Source: Nitrospira sp. UBA2083 (GTDB lineage Bacteria > Nitrospirota > Nitrospiria > Nitrospirales > Nitrospiraceae). Taken from it: DNA of 30,312 bases. Of this stretch, positions 13,662 to 22,245 are shown piece by piece (positions within the stretch are counted from its first letter, which is position 1; every line of letters starts with the position of its first letter). The position numbers and the translations under genes are program-made. The notes beneath the pieces are model-generated. The model saw only the letters and a program-made list of their open reading frames with translations, was not told the DNA's origin and did no database searches. The stretch is taken from positions 29,867 through 60,178 of the forward strand of contig DCZN01000120.1 of assembly GCA_002331625.1 (NCBI GenBank), given 5' to 3'.

Positions 13662-15446
13662 CTACAATCGTCCGACATGAAACAACGTCAAACCTTGTTT
13701 TACTCGAGCCTTCGGCAGAATGGTCCTATGCATCTGAACGGTCGGCAGGGAAACCGCCGGTTCATCCCAACGCACTTCCAGCCGCTCTCGCGTCAGCAGG
13801 TCTCGGAGCTGATCAGGCCCTACTAGAAAGGCCTCACCACCCTGCCGTAGCCTGCGACTCAATTGGGTCACGATTGTTCCCATGGACACCGACGAACTCC
13901 ACACATCATAGGGTAGCCACTGATACACCAGGTCATAGGGACCCCGGCTCAGGAGAAAGTCTTCGCTCCTATCCGTAGCGACCATTCGAATTCGTTCCAA
14001 CCATTCCCACCGCTCGATTTCGGCACACTGCGTCCAGAGCTGTTGCGCCTGGCGTTGTGCATAGGCCATGTGGGTTACACTCACCGTGTAGTCACGCGGC
14101 CTATCGAAAAGCACGCAGGTGGAGATGACCGCATCTCCATTGACAATAAGCACCCGTTCCGCCTGTGATCGCAGTCGGCCAATCTCGCGGTCCTGCTCTC
14201 CCAGATCGTCCAGATAGTCGGCAACGAATGACTGAGCGGCGAGTTCACCAATTTCGGTGTCGTCCTCAGGGAACAACGGCACCGCCTCAAAAGCTTCTGC
14301 AGGGCTTACCGCCGGAATTCCCTGCACAAAGACCGTGCGCCAATCGACAGGGCTGAGCGGCCTATCGGGAGGGCGGACTTCCCGGATCTGAACATCCGTT
14401 TTCAACGGGACGACCTCCCGCTTCTCACGGTCCTTTAGAATCACGTGATTGCCTTCCACACAAAGACTGCGGTCAAGTGGAACAACGCGACGGCCGATGG
14501 AATTGACATAGGCAAGACCCGCCGTATCTGTGGCAAGGGTCGCCTTTTGAGCCACTCCATCTTTCACCGTCAAACACAGCCCCTGATGCTCATCAAAATA
14601 GCGGACTGGAGGATGCTGGGCAGGCAGCCACGTCACCACATGGGATTTCTCGGGATTCATGAAATCGGCGAACGGGTCTCGTCCACTCACTGGCTGAGGC
14701 GTGAAAAAGCTGCTGAACAGGTGAAAGGCCGATTCGGACGGATAGGTGGGAACGCCTCGATATTGTAACGGCCGTGGAAGACGCTGTCCTTTGTTCTGAT
14801 CATCATAGAGTCCGCGAATCAGTTCGAACACCGCGGAGCCAGTCCCGGGGAGCAATGACTTAAACAACTCCACGACTGGAAGAAAATCAATCGCATTCCA
14901 ATGCATGGCACCCATGCATGACATAAAGCGCGCCGTATCAAACCCGCCATCATCCAGAACATACAACGCGTCTTTTCGCTGTCGAATCGTCGCCATCCCC
15001 TTCGAATCAATGGTGAGATCCTCATCTCGATAAAACCATCGGACCATCTCGACTGGTACTCGTAAGGCCCCCGCCGCCAGCGTACGAAGATCGTCCGGAG
15101 TGACTCGTTGCCAGCCAGGCTTTACTGCCAGGTTCAACCTCGTTTCATTCACCAACCCATCCGGCTTGATCCCAACCCATCGGCCCCAATCGAGTCGAAC
15201 TCGTGCGCGTACCAGCGAGACCCTCCCCGTTGCACTCGATTCCCATTCGCATTCATGTAACGGATGGCCTGCGGAATCCGTCGCGAGAAACCGGCGCTGA
15301 TCAGGGCGATAAAAGACCAGGTGCCCGGTGGGACGCGTTTCAACGTATCCACCAGCCCTCTCGAAAGACTCAGCAAATGGACGTGAAGAAGGAAACTGAA
15401 GATGGCCGGGAGTAGAGAGGGCGCATGCGATTGGATCCGAGGACAT
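13662..15446 (-). CDS. 594-aa conserved-looking protein of unknown function
   Basis: I do not recognise this large soluble protein. It has no signal peptide or membrane span. The N-terminal half is rich in strands and aromatic residues (repeated phrases like RRFLATDSAGHPLHECEW, KDALYVLDDGGFD), followed by a helical middle (NAIDFLPVVELFKSLLPG). Residues about 490-570 recall the second half of a class I methyltransferase-like Rossmann domain (YDLVYQWLPYDVW, then RRLRQGGEAFLVGP), but no clear SAM-binding glycine motif is seen. The ATG follows the proA stop directly (TGAATG), so translation is probably coupled to proA. A link to proline or nucleotide metabolism is only contextual. Confidence 0.8.
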   Translation of the reverse strand: MSSDPIACALSTPGHLQFPSSRPFAESFERAGGYVETRPTGHLVFYRPDQRRFLATDSAGHPLHECEWESSATGRVSLVRARVRLDWGRWVGIKPDGLVNETRLNLAVKPGWQRVTPDDLRTLAAGALRVPVEMVRWFYRDEDLTIDSKGMATIRQRKDALYVLDDGGFDTARFMSCMGAMHWNAIDFLPVVELFKSLLPGTGSAVFELIRGLYDDQNKGQRLPRPLQYRGVPTYPSESAFHLFSSFFTPQPVSGRDPFADFMNPEKSHVVTWLPAQHPPVRYFDEHQGLCLTVKDGVAQKATLATDTAGLAYVNSIGRRVVPLDRSLCVEGNHVILKDREKREVVPLKTDVQIREVRPPDRPLSPVDWRTVFVQGIPAVSPAEAFEAVPLFPEDDTEIGELAAQSFVADYLDDLGEQDREIGRLRSQAERVLIVNGDAVISTCVLFDRPRDYTVSVTHMAYAQRQAQQLWTQCAEIERWEWLERIRMVATDRSEDFLLSRGPYDLVYQWLPYDVWSSSVSMGTIVTQLSRRLRQGGEAFLVGPDQLRDLLTRERLEVRWDEPAVSLPTVQMHRTILPKARVKQGLTLFHVGRL

Positions 15447-16754
15447 TCATTCGCGGAGTTGGCCGCTCCCCAGGACAATGAATTTCGCGCAGGTCAATTC
15501 CTCCAGGCCCATTGGCCCCCGCGCATGAATCCGCGAGGTACTGATCCCGATTTCGGCTCCAAGACCGAACTGATAACCGTCGTTCAGTCGAGTGGAGGCA
15601 TTCACCAGCACGGCACTGGCATCGACTTCTTTGAGAAACCGCATGGAACGCCCGTAATCCGACGTCACGATCGCCTCCGTGTGCCGCGACCCATACTGGG
15701 CGATATGCTCCATGGCCTCATCCATATTCTTCACGATTTTCACGGCCAGGATCAGATCAAGAAACTCCTTCCCGTAATCCTGTTCGCTGGCCGGCTTGGC
15801 TTCGGAAATGAGCTGACAGGTTTTGGGGCAACCACGAATCTCCACGTTGGCTGCTCTCAGGCTTGCCGCAAGCTTTGACAAGAGAGCGCGTGCAATCGAC
15901 TGGTGAATCAACAGGGTTTCCATTGCATTACAAGTAGACGGCCGTTGCGCTTTGGCATTGACGCAAATAGCTTCCGCCATCGTGAGATCTGCGGCAGCGT
16001 CCACATAAATATGGCACACACCCGCATCGTGCTTAACGACTGGAATCGTCGAGTGTTCCGCGATGAGTTTCATCAACGATTCACCACCACGGGGAATGAT
16101 CAAGTCGATGAAGCGATCCTGCTTGAGAAGAACCGGCACCACATCACGGTCCGCACGGTCGACGAAGGTAATCGCCCCGGGAGGAACGCCGGCTTTTTCC
16201 GATGCCGTAGCTAGGATCGCGGCGATCGCCGTATTAGAATGAATCGCTTCGCTACCACCTCTCAATACACAGACATTGCCAGATTTCAGACAGAGCGCCG
16301 CAGAATCAGCTGTGACATTCGGGCGCGACTCATAAATGATTCCGATCACCCCGATGGGGACACGGACCCGCCCAACTTGCATGCCGTTGGGCCTGGTCCA
16401 CATGGAAGACATCACTCCCACGGGATCAGGCAACGTTGCCACTTCCCGAATACCGGCAGCCATTTCACCAATCCGCATTTTGGTCAGTCTCAGACGATCG
16501 GCCATCGCTTTCTTTGCCGGCGCATTCCCAAACGCCTTGAGATCGTCCTCGTTCGCGGCCAGTAATTCGTCGGACCGGGATTCAAGCGCCTCTGCCATCG
16601 CCAAGAGTGCGTGATTCTTCGTCGAGGTGGGCAGCGACGCCAATCTTCTTGTTGCCTGCTTGGCCTTGGACACCAATTCCGTCACGTACGCTGATACCGG
16701 GAGTGGCTTCGAATCGGTCTTCAGATCTGACGCCGCCTTTGTGATCATATCCAT
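15447..16754 (-). CDS. proA: Gamma-glutamyl phosphate reductase
   Basis: This enzyme catalyses NADPH-dependent reduction of gamma-glutamyl phosphate to glutamate semialdehyde, the second step of proline synthesis, in the cytoplasm. The 435-aa length fits ProA. Hallmarks of this aldehyde-dehydrogenase-fold family are PIGVIGIIYESRPNVT, LRGGSEA, IIPRGG, and catalytic Cys275 in PSTCNAMET (numbered from ATG 16754); the C-terminus has GPMGLEELTC. ATG 16754 is chosen; ATG 16748 is equally possible because AGGAAG lies at a better distance from it. No proB is adjacent. A promoter candidate lies about 35 bp upstream. The 594-aa gene follows without a gap. Confidence 0.97.
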   Translation of the reverse strand: MDMITKAASDLKTDSKPLPVSAYVTELVSKAKQATRRLASLPTSTKNHALLAMAEALESRSDELLAANEDDLKAFGNAPAKKAMADRLRLTKMRIGEMAAGIREVATLPDPVGVMSSMWTRPNGMQVGRVRVPIGVIGIIYESRPNVTADSAALCLKSGNVCVLRGGSEAIHSNTAIAAILATASEKAGVPPGAITFVDRADRDVVPVLLKQDRFIDLIIPRGGESLMKLIAEHSTIPVVKHDAGVCHIYVDAAADLTMAEAICVNAKAQRPSTCNAMETLLIHQSIARALLSKLAASLRAANVEIRGCPKTCQLISEAKPASEQDYGKEFLDLILAVKIVKNMDEAMEHIAQYGSRHTEAIVTSDYGRSMRFLKEVDASAVLVNASTRLNDGYQFGLGAEIGISTSRIHARGPMGLEELTCAKFIVLGSGQLRE

Positions 16755-16787
16755 ACTTCCTACCAACCATTCATCAGATGAGAATAG

Positions 16788-16817
16788 ACAATACCGTGTG
16801 GCTCAGAGATGGGTCAA
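16788..16817 (-). promoter_or_regulatory. Sigma-70-type promoter for proA
   Basis: On the minus strand -35 TTGACC (16817-16812, 5 of 6) is separated by 18 bp from -10 TATTGT (16793-16788, 4 of 6). The predicted start lies about 27 nt before the proA ATG. This fits a short leader and an independent transcript for proA and the following gene. Confidence 0.45.
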
Positions 16818-16953
16818 GAGTGTGGGTCATACGGCACGGAGCACAAGACTTGATGCATGACTCTTCGACAGCAATGACGGTTTGTGTACGACGAACGTGT
16901 TGCCAACTCAGAGGAACAACGCGGCGAGTATCCTGCACCGACACATCCTGACC

Positions 16954-17661
16954 TTAGGGCGTCGATTCCGAAGGACTGACTGGTTCCAGGGGAGGTTCCG
17001 GCGACGCAATCTCATCCTTTGAGAGAGGGGACTCCGTCGAGCCTATCTTATCTGGGGAAGCCAGGGTCTCGGGAACCACTGGTGGAGCTGAATAGGGTGA
17101 CTTTAAGGGAGTTTTCGACCCGTAGGGCACACCTAGTTGACCAGATCCCGTCCCCAACCCTGAGCCAAACCCAACGACTGCGACCATGGACGGGTTCGGA
17201 TGCTGAAACACCCAGTCATAGTAGGTCGGTTTTCCTTGGAAATGGCCCACGGCGAGCGGGAAATTCCCCTGCCTGATCGGCTTGTGTTTGCTCTTGCTCC
17301 TGACCCCCATGATGCCCCCGGTCGGTGTTCGCAGTAGCTCCCACTCCCCACGCCCCACCGGATCGAGATAGACCTTTCTGAGAAATGGTTTGGGCGGCCG
17401 CGTGAGGTCGGCGAGGGTTTGCGGGTAGACCTCACCAGGTACCACCCTTCCGGCCTTGGCTTGGGCTGAATAGAGTGCCAGGGCTGTTTGAATTTCAATG
17501 CCCTTGGCCAACAGATCAGTCTCGAGCTCCCGTTGTACCATGGTCTTCCATTGCTTGGCAGCCCCCGTCATAGCCAACCCCATCAAGGTGACGGCGACCA
17601 TCACTACGAGATAGGAGAATCCAGCTTCTTGCCGCCTCAGCAATGCCGTGAAACGGCCCAT
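16954..17661 (-). CDS. Pseudopilin lacking Glu+5 (minor tip-like)
   Basis: The 235-aa product starts with a short basic leader ending RRQEAG, then the hydrophobic segment FSYLVVMVAVTLMGLAM, the class III signal of pilins and pseudopilins. Cleavage would fall after Gly before Phe. The mature +5 residue is Val, not the Glu found in major pilins, a feature of GspK-like tip subunits. A C-terminal domain (about 60-170) with YPQTLADLTRPP, VYLDPVGRGEWELL and a GHFQGKPTYYDWVF segment follows, then a Pro/Ser/Thr-rich low-complexity tail (about 185-235). It is the last gene of the secretion operon, 6 nt after the PilP-like gene. GGGAGTGAG upstream supports the ATG. Confidence 0.8.
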   Translation of the reverse strand: MGRFTALLRRQEAGFSYLVVMVAVTLMGLAMTGAAKQWKTMVQRELETDLLAKGIEIQTALALYSAQAKAGRVVPGEVYPQTLADLTRPPKPFLRKVYLDPVGRGEWELLRTPTGGIMGVRSKSKHKPIRQGNFPLAVGHFQGKPTYYDWVFQHPNPSMVAVVGFGSGLGTGSGQLGVPYGSKTPLKSPYSAPPVVPETLASPDKIGSTESPLSKDEIASPEPPLEPVSPSESTP

Positions 17662-17667
17662 GGTCTC

Positions 17668-18255
17668 TCACTCCCGCTCCGTCGGCTCTTCGGACAACAA
17701 CACTGTTCGGTCGATCCGTGTGCCGGAATCTCGGAGGATGACGCGTTCGGAGGAGATTGCCGTGAGCACCAGATGACCGTCGATACGATCACCAACTTTC
17801 AGGACAAGCACCTCATCGTCCTTGCGCATAATGGCCATATCCTTATTCCGCTCCCTCCCCTCCCCCATGCGAAGAAACCCCAGATATCGGAACTGACCCG
17901 ATTCCGCGTCACCCACTTGTTCTGTCATCCCCTCGCCTGAAGACTCCCCCTCCTGACTCACCCCGGTTGAGTCAGGGGGCGACGGCAGGATCCCTTCTGC
18001 GCTTGGCGCCGAAAACACATTACGCGGCGGCATGAACGTGGCCTCATGTCGAATACCGGTGGCCGCCAGTAAATCGATCGCGACATGCAAACCGTTCTTC
18101 CTGGCATCTGCCTGCCGGCCTGAAGCCGCAGGCCCCGTAACATTGGTGAGCGGGACGCGAACAGGCTCCTCCAAAGACCCCCACTGCCAGACCGCCAACC
18201 CTACCCATAGGAGGAGGAGCACGACGGCAATCATGGTCTTTTTCCCCATAGCCAT
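17668..18255 (-). CDS. PilP/GspC-like inner-membrane protein
   Basis: The 195-aa product has one N-terminal membrane span (about 8-24, MIAVVLLLLWVGLAVWQ) and a long linker with Pro-rich parts. The C-terminal domain from about 125 contains FRYLGFLRMGEG, VLVLKVGDRIDGHLVLTAIS and VILRDSG. This pattern of short strands with a V-G-D-x-I turn matches the HR/PilP-type domain of GspC and PilP, which in the periplasm joins the inner-membrane platform to the secretin's first domains. Its place right after the PilO-like gene supports that role. The assignment rests on topology and order rather than strong identity. ATG 18249 is a possible alternative start. Confidence 0.7.
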   Translation of the reverse strand: MAMGKKTMIAVVLLLLWVGLAVWQWGSLEEPVRVPLTNVTGPAASGRQADARKNGLHVAIDLLAATGIRHEATFMPPRNVFSAPSAEGILPSPPDSTGVSQEGESSGEGMTEQVGDAESGQFRYLGFLRMGEGRERNKDMAIMRKDDEVLVLKVGDRIDGHLVLTAISSERVILRDSGTRIDRTVLLSEEPTERE

Positions 18256-18257
18256 GA

Positions 18258-18833
18258 TTAGTGGACCGCCTCTTGCGTGTTCCGTTTTTCGGAATCCGCC
18301 CGAAGATAGGTTGCGATTTTGATATTGAAGGTCAAGGGCGCATTCAGGTCATGCCCAGCTCGATTCAATTCCAGATCTTCGATGAACAACAGTTCTTCTG
18401 CCGTCTCAAGACCATGGATAAATCGGCGAAGATCTTCGTATCGTCCGCTCATCGTCCCCTGTAAGAGCCCCTTGGTCGTATGGGCAACACGTGTCGGTTC
18501 AGTCTTATAGGACAAGGCTGGTAGCGTGACTCGATCACGGCTCGCCTCATCTGAAATCCCCAGTGCTAATGGGCTAAAGTCTCGTTCGGCAGGCAGCAAT
18601 GTCCAGACGTGGGTCAGATCTCTCCCGGCTTTTCTGGCTTCTCGGTGATGCACTAATGCCTGTCGCATCGCAACCCAGTCTGCCTCCATCGCCTGTCGTT
18701 TGGACTGGAGATCCGCCACCCCAGCCTGATGCACGATGATCCAGGTTAAAAGCAGACCGAGTGCAACGCCACCCCATGGCAGCAACGGGGCGAAGGGATG
18801 TCGCAACACAATGATCAGCCGCTCTTTCACCAC
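18258..18833 (-). CDS. pilO: PilO/GspM-like assembly protein
   Basis: The 191-aa bitopic inner-membrane protein has a short cytoplasmic start, a span at about 18-36, a periplasmic coiled coil (about 38-70, LQSKRQAMEADWVAMRQAL) and a C-terminal ferredoxin-like domain. That domain carries the PilO-type phrase YEDLRRFIHGLETAEELLFIEDLELNR. PilO/GspM proteins pair with PilN/GspL to couple the ATPase to the secretin. It starts with GTG immediately after the PilN stop; AAGGAG lies 5 nt before this GTG. The next gene follows after 2 nt. Confidence 0.82.
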   Translation of the reverse strand: MVKERLIIVLRHPFAPLLPWGGVALGLLLTWIIVHQAGVADLQSKRQAMEADWVAMRQALVHHREARKAGRDLTHVWTLLPAERDFSPLALGISDEASRDRVTLPALSYKTEPTRVAHTTKGLLQGTMSGRYEDLRRFIHGLETAEELLFIEDLELNRAGHDLNAPLTFNIKIATYLRADSEKRNTQEAVH

Positions 18834-19463
18834 TCACACTCCTTCTCGGCGGTACTGGACCGTGATATCGAACTCCACCAGCCCGTTCGGACCCACGCGA
18901 TGCTGAGCCAATACGGGATCCTTGAATGTGGCGTGCTCTTGCAATCCGACGGTAAAGGCCGTGATATCCTCGAGGCTGATCGCAGTCCCTGCAAGTTGAA
19001 CCGTCTTACCAGACTGATCAAGGCGAACACTGCTGAGCGCCAGCCTCGGCGGAATCGCCTGTTCAAGCTCGGTCAAGAACTTGGTCCAGGAAAACGTTCG
19101 CTTCTCGAGCAGCTGATTGGCCAACTCAACCTCGAATGGCAGTCGTTTCAAGGCCTCTTCAGATAGATCGATTCCTTCACGCTCCGCCTCCTCCATCAGC
19201 GTCCGATCCAGTTGGCGGACTCGATTCAATTCCGCTTCGATCATCTGAGTCTCTTGATGAACCAAGAGTCCCTGCTTCATATCCCAGAGCACGCCACATA
19301 CAAGCACCGCACAGCTGCTGATCAAGAGCAGCCGGAATGGAGCCGTCACGGTCCGATACCGGCTAGATAGATTAATGTGGAACTGCTCATCGGCATCACT
19401 GAGCGGTGGAAGAGATAGGATGGATTTCAGAAGCTGTCTGCTTCGCACACCTGTCCTCGCCAC
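18834..19463 (-). CDS. pilN: PilN-like assembly protein
   Basis: The roughly 209-aa bitopic inner-membrane protein has a cytoplasmic N-terminus with a LPPLSDADEQFHINLSSRYR-like segment, a span (about 44-62, FRLLLISSCAVLVCGVLW), a coiled coil and a periplasmic PilN domain. The typical phrases WTKFLTELEQAIPPRLALSS and GTAISLEDITAFTVGLQEH are present. It partners with PilM and PilO in the alignment complex. The start is set at GTG 19463, one base after the PilM stop, because AGGAG (19473-19477) lies 9 nt before it; a TTG at 19481 would overlap PilM and has no such site. Confidence 0.85.
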   Translation of the reverse strand: MARTGVRSRQLLKSILSLPPLSDADEQFHINLSSRYRTVTAPFRLLLISSCAVLVCGVLWDMKQGLLVHQETQMIEAELNRVRQLDRTLMEEAEREGIDLSEEALKRLPFEVELANQLLEKRTFSWTKFLTELEQAIPPRLALSSVRLDQSGKTVQLAGTAISLEDITAFTVGLQEHATFKDPVLAQHRVGPNGLVEFDITVQYRREGV

Positions 19464-19464
19464 G

Positions 19465-20460
19465 CTAGAACACTCCTGCAATTGCGGCCAGAGATGTCAT
19501 TCCTGGATGGCTTCCCTTCGCCACCCATCCCAGCGTCTCAACGGATTTCCAACCTAGCGGTTCAACGGACAGTTGGAGTTGCGCCTCAATCTGCGCTTGT
19601 AGACCCGCTGCATCCCCATCGGCACAAATCACCGCATCATGAATCTGCATCGAAGGATGTTGTTGTTGGCAGACCTCCAATGATGCGCTGCATTCGTCAA
19701 GAATCTTGTTCAGCAAATCGGTCGTTTCCAGTACGTCTGCCGCATCGACTCCCAACAGTTTGCAGCGATAGAAGACCAATCGTCCTCGCTGAAGCACCAT
19801 GGTCGTGAGAGCTCGATCGGATAAATTGATCCACAGCACGTCTCGCCGCTGCCAATCCGATCTCCGCGAAATCTTTCTCCAGAGATCAACGAGTCGCAAA
19901 CTCGTGACCCCTACCTCGTGGGGAATCAACCCGACGGATTCACAGAGCGACTCATATTGTTTGAGAACGGGCTCTTGAATCGCCACGGTGAGCGCCGTGT
20001 AGGCCTGTGCTGCACTCCCCCGATGATTGGGAAATACCTGCGACACAATCTTCGCGCCGTTCAACGGGAAGAGCTGCTCCTGCCCTAACCGCCACCGAAT
20101 CAACGCCTCGCGTTCCTCACGTCGGGCAGGAACCTGTTCAAGCTGTAACACCGTCACTCTCACCGCCGTATCAGGAAGGAGGACCGCGATACGCCGAGGA
20201 AGACCGGAGAAGAAAGATCCTCCGACCGCTCTACGCCCCTTGTTTGCATCAGCCAATGCACGAACACGGGCGGCCAACGCGGTGGGTTCCGACAGATTCT
20301 CATCGGTCGGAGAGGGCTTGACCATCCCGTCGGAGAGCGCGGACATCACACACCGATGACGACGCCGGCCAGTCCAATGGCGTTCAAGTACGGCCCACCC
20401 GATCGAGTCCGTGCCGAACTTCAAACAATGCCGTGGCCGACTCCCGACCCAGTCCCACAT
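19465..20460 (-). CDS. pilM: PilM/GspL-like actin-fold protein
   Basis: The 331-aa soluble protein has an actin-like start (LKFGTDSIGWAVLER), the region MLLP-like RIAVLLPDTAVRVTVLQLEQVP, RWRLGQEQLFPLN and later VCQQQHPSMQIHDAVICADGD, all in the order seen in PilM and the cytoplasmic domain of GspL and MshI. It lacks the transmembrane part of GspL, which here is supplied by the separate PilN-like protein. It should bind the PilN N-terminus and recruit the ATPase. GGAAGG about 7 nt before the ATG lies within the end of the ATPase gene, which ends 3 nt upstream. Confidence 0.83.
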   Translation of the reverse strand: MWDWVGSRPRHCLKFGTDSIGWAVLERHWTGRRRHRCVMSALSDGMVKPSPTDENLSEPTALAARVRALADANKGRRAVGGSFFSGLPRRIAVLLPDTAVRVTVLQLEQVPARREEREALIRWRLGQEQLFPLNGAKIVSQVFPNHRGSAAQAYTALTVAIQEPVLKQYESLCESVGLIPHEVGVTSLRLVDLWRKISRRSDWQRRDVLWINLSDRALTTMVLQRGRLVFYRCKLLGVDAADVLETTDLLNKILDECSASLEVCQQQHPSMQIHDAVICADGDAAGLQAQIEAQLQLSVEPLGWKSVETLGWVAKGSHPGMTSLAAIAGVF

Positions 20461-20463
20461 CCG

Positions 20464-22191
20464 CTACCCTTCCTCGCTAAAGGTGACACGATTGATCTCG
20501 CGCAACGAGGTCTCACCACTTAAGACTTTCTTGAGCGCCGATTGCCGAAGCGTAATCATCCCATCCGTGACCGCTCGATATCGGATTTCTGAAATCGGCC
20601 GTTCGGCAAGAATCATCTCCTTGATTTCGTCCGTTAAATCCAAAAACTCGGTGATACACTTTCTCCCCCGATAGCCGGTCCCGTGACACTGCGGACAACC
20701 CTTTCCCTCATAGAACAGCGTCTCCTTATATTGGTCATAGTCCAGCCCCGACTCCTCAATGAGCGTTTGGAGGGCTTTCACCTGGGTGCGGCATGAAGGA
20801 CAGAGAATTCGAACCAGTCTCTGCGCCAACACACAATTGAGCGCGGCTAGAAAATTATAGGCATCAATGCCCATCGATGCGAACCGCCCAATGACATCGA
20901 AGACGTTGTTCGCGTGGACAGTGGTCAATACCAGGTGGCCCGTCAGCGCAGACTGAATGGCAATCTGTGCCGTCTCAGCATCTCGAATTTCTCCTACCAT
21001 AATCTTATCCGGGTCATGACGGAGAATAGACCGAAGGCCTCGGGCAAACGTCAGCCCCTTCTTCTCATTGACAGGAATTTGCACGACCCCCGACAGCTGG
21101 TATTCAACCGGGTCTTCGATCGTGATCAGTTTGTCTTCGCGCGTGTTCATCTCTGATATGGCCGCATATAAGGTCGTCGTCTTCCCGCTTCCGGTCGGCC
21201 CGGTGACCAACACCATGCCATGGGGACGTGTGATCGCTCTCCGAAAGCGTTTCAGATCTTCCGGATTAAAACCGAGACGCTCAAGCTTCAGGGCAGCCAC
21301 ACCACTTGCAATAGAATCACGATCCAGTATTCGAATGACGACCGACTCGCCGAAGACACTCGGCAAGATCGACACACGAAAATCCACCGTTTTTCGATCC
21401 AACCGCATGCGGAAACTTCCATCCTGAGGGATGCGACGCTCAGCAATATCAAGCTCCGACATCACCTTGAGACGGGACACCAAGGGCGCATGCAACCGAA
21501 TATCCAGGGGCTCCATGGCTGGAACCAAAATACCGTCCACACGTAGCTTCACCTTGGTCGAGCCGTCTGCGGCTTCGATGTGAATATCACTCGCTCGACG
21601 CTGCATGGCGCTGAGAAGAATCGAGTCCAGCAATTTCACGGTCGGACTCTGATCTTCCCCCGCCTGATCGAGTGCGGCGCTCTCCTCACCTCGATCATCT
21701 TCCTTGACCAAAATTGATCGATACTCCGCTTCCAGTTCACGAAGCGCGTGGCTCGACCCTTCGCTGCGTTCCAACGCAGTCACAATTGCCGTCCGAGTGC
21801 TAACGACTCGCCGTAACGGTTTTCCGATCAAGAGCTCCAGCTCGTCGAGGCCGAGCAAGTTTTGTGGTTCCGCAACTGCGATCGTCAATACCCCCACGTC
21901 TTCAGAAATCGGGACAAAAGGAAATCGCTGCATCAACTTGACTGAGATGCTCTCAAAGTATCGCGGATCAACACGAAAGTCGGTGAGCGGGTCATAGGGG
22001 AGATCGTATTGCGCTGCCAACGCCTGAGCCAGCTGGTCTTCCGTCAAATGTCCTTCATCAAGCAACGCTTTGCCCAAGACTGCCGACACTCCCTTCACAC
22101 GACGGAGCACGTCCTCCACAACATGTTTGGCAAGTATCCCCTGCCTCACTAAGATTTCAGCCAAGGATGGCCGAGCAAGACTACGTGGCAT
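20464..22191 (-). CDS. gspE: GspE/PilB/MshE-type assembly ATPase
   Basis: This hexameric ATPase powers pseudopilus or pilus extension from the cytoplasmic face. Numbered from TTG 22221, an N-terminal MshEN/GspE-N domain spans about 18-155, and the catalytic core has Walker A GPTGSGKT (341-348), Asp box ITIEDPVEY (367-375), Walker B IMVGEIRD (407-414), His box TTVHANN (433-439) and a CxxC...CxxC zinc site (Cys474/477 and Cys509/512). The tetracysteine indicates the GspE/PilB assembly class, not the PilT retraction class. ATG 22191 is preferred because GGAG lies 7 nt before it. No PilT-like ATPase is in the locus, which favours a secretion or non-retracting system. Confidence 0.95.
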   Translation of the reverse strand: MPRSLARPSLAEILVRQGILAKHVVEDVLRRVKGVSAVLGKALLDEGHLTEDQLAQALAAQYDLPYDPLTDFRVDPRYFESISVKLMQRFPFVPISEDVGVLTIAVAEPQNLLGLDELELLIGKPLRRVVSTRTAIVTALERSEGSSHALRELEAEYRSILVKEDDRGEESAALDQAGEDQSPTVKLLDSILLSAMQRRASDIHIEAADGSTKVKLRVDGILVPAMEPLDIRLHAPLVSRLKVMSELDIAERRIPQDGSFRMRLDRKTVDFRVSILPSVFGESVVIRILDRDSIASGVAALKLERLGFNPEDLKRFRRAITRPHGMVLVTGPTGSGKTTTLYAAISEMNTREDKLITIEDPVEYQLSGVVQIPVNEKKGLTFARGLRSILRHDPDKIMVGEIRDAETAQIAIQSALTGHLVLTTVHANNVFDVIGRFASMGIDAYNFLAALNCVLAQRLVRILCPSCRTQVKALQTLIEESGLDYDQYKETLFYEGKGCPQCHGTGYRGRKCITEFLDLTDEIKEMILAERPISEIRYRAVTDGMITLRQSALKKVLSGETSLREINRVTFSEEG

Positions 22192-22245
22192 ACGCGGGCT
22201 CCAAGAGCGATCTACCGACAATCACCACTTTTGAATTCCCCTTAA

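Noticed and set aside
13358..13978. Open plus-strand frame of 206 codons
   Set aside because: It crosses the small minus-strand gene, its leader hairpin and the end of the 594-aa gene, and its translation is Ser/Leu/Pro-biased without any domain.
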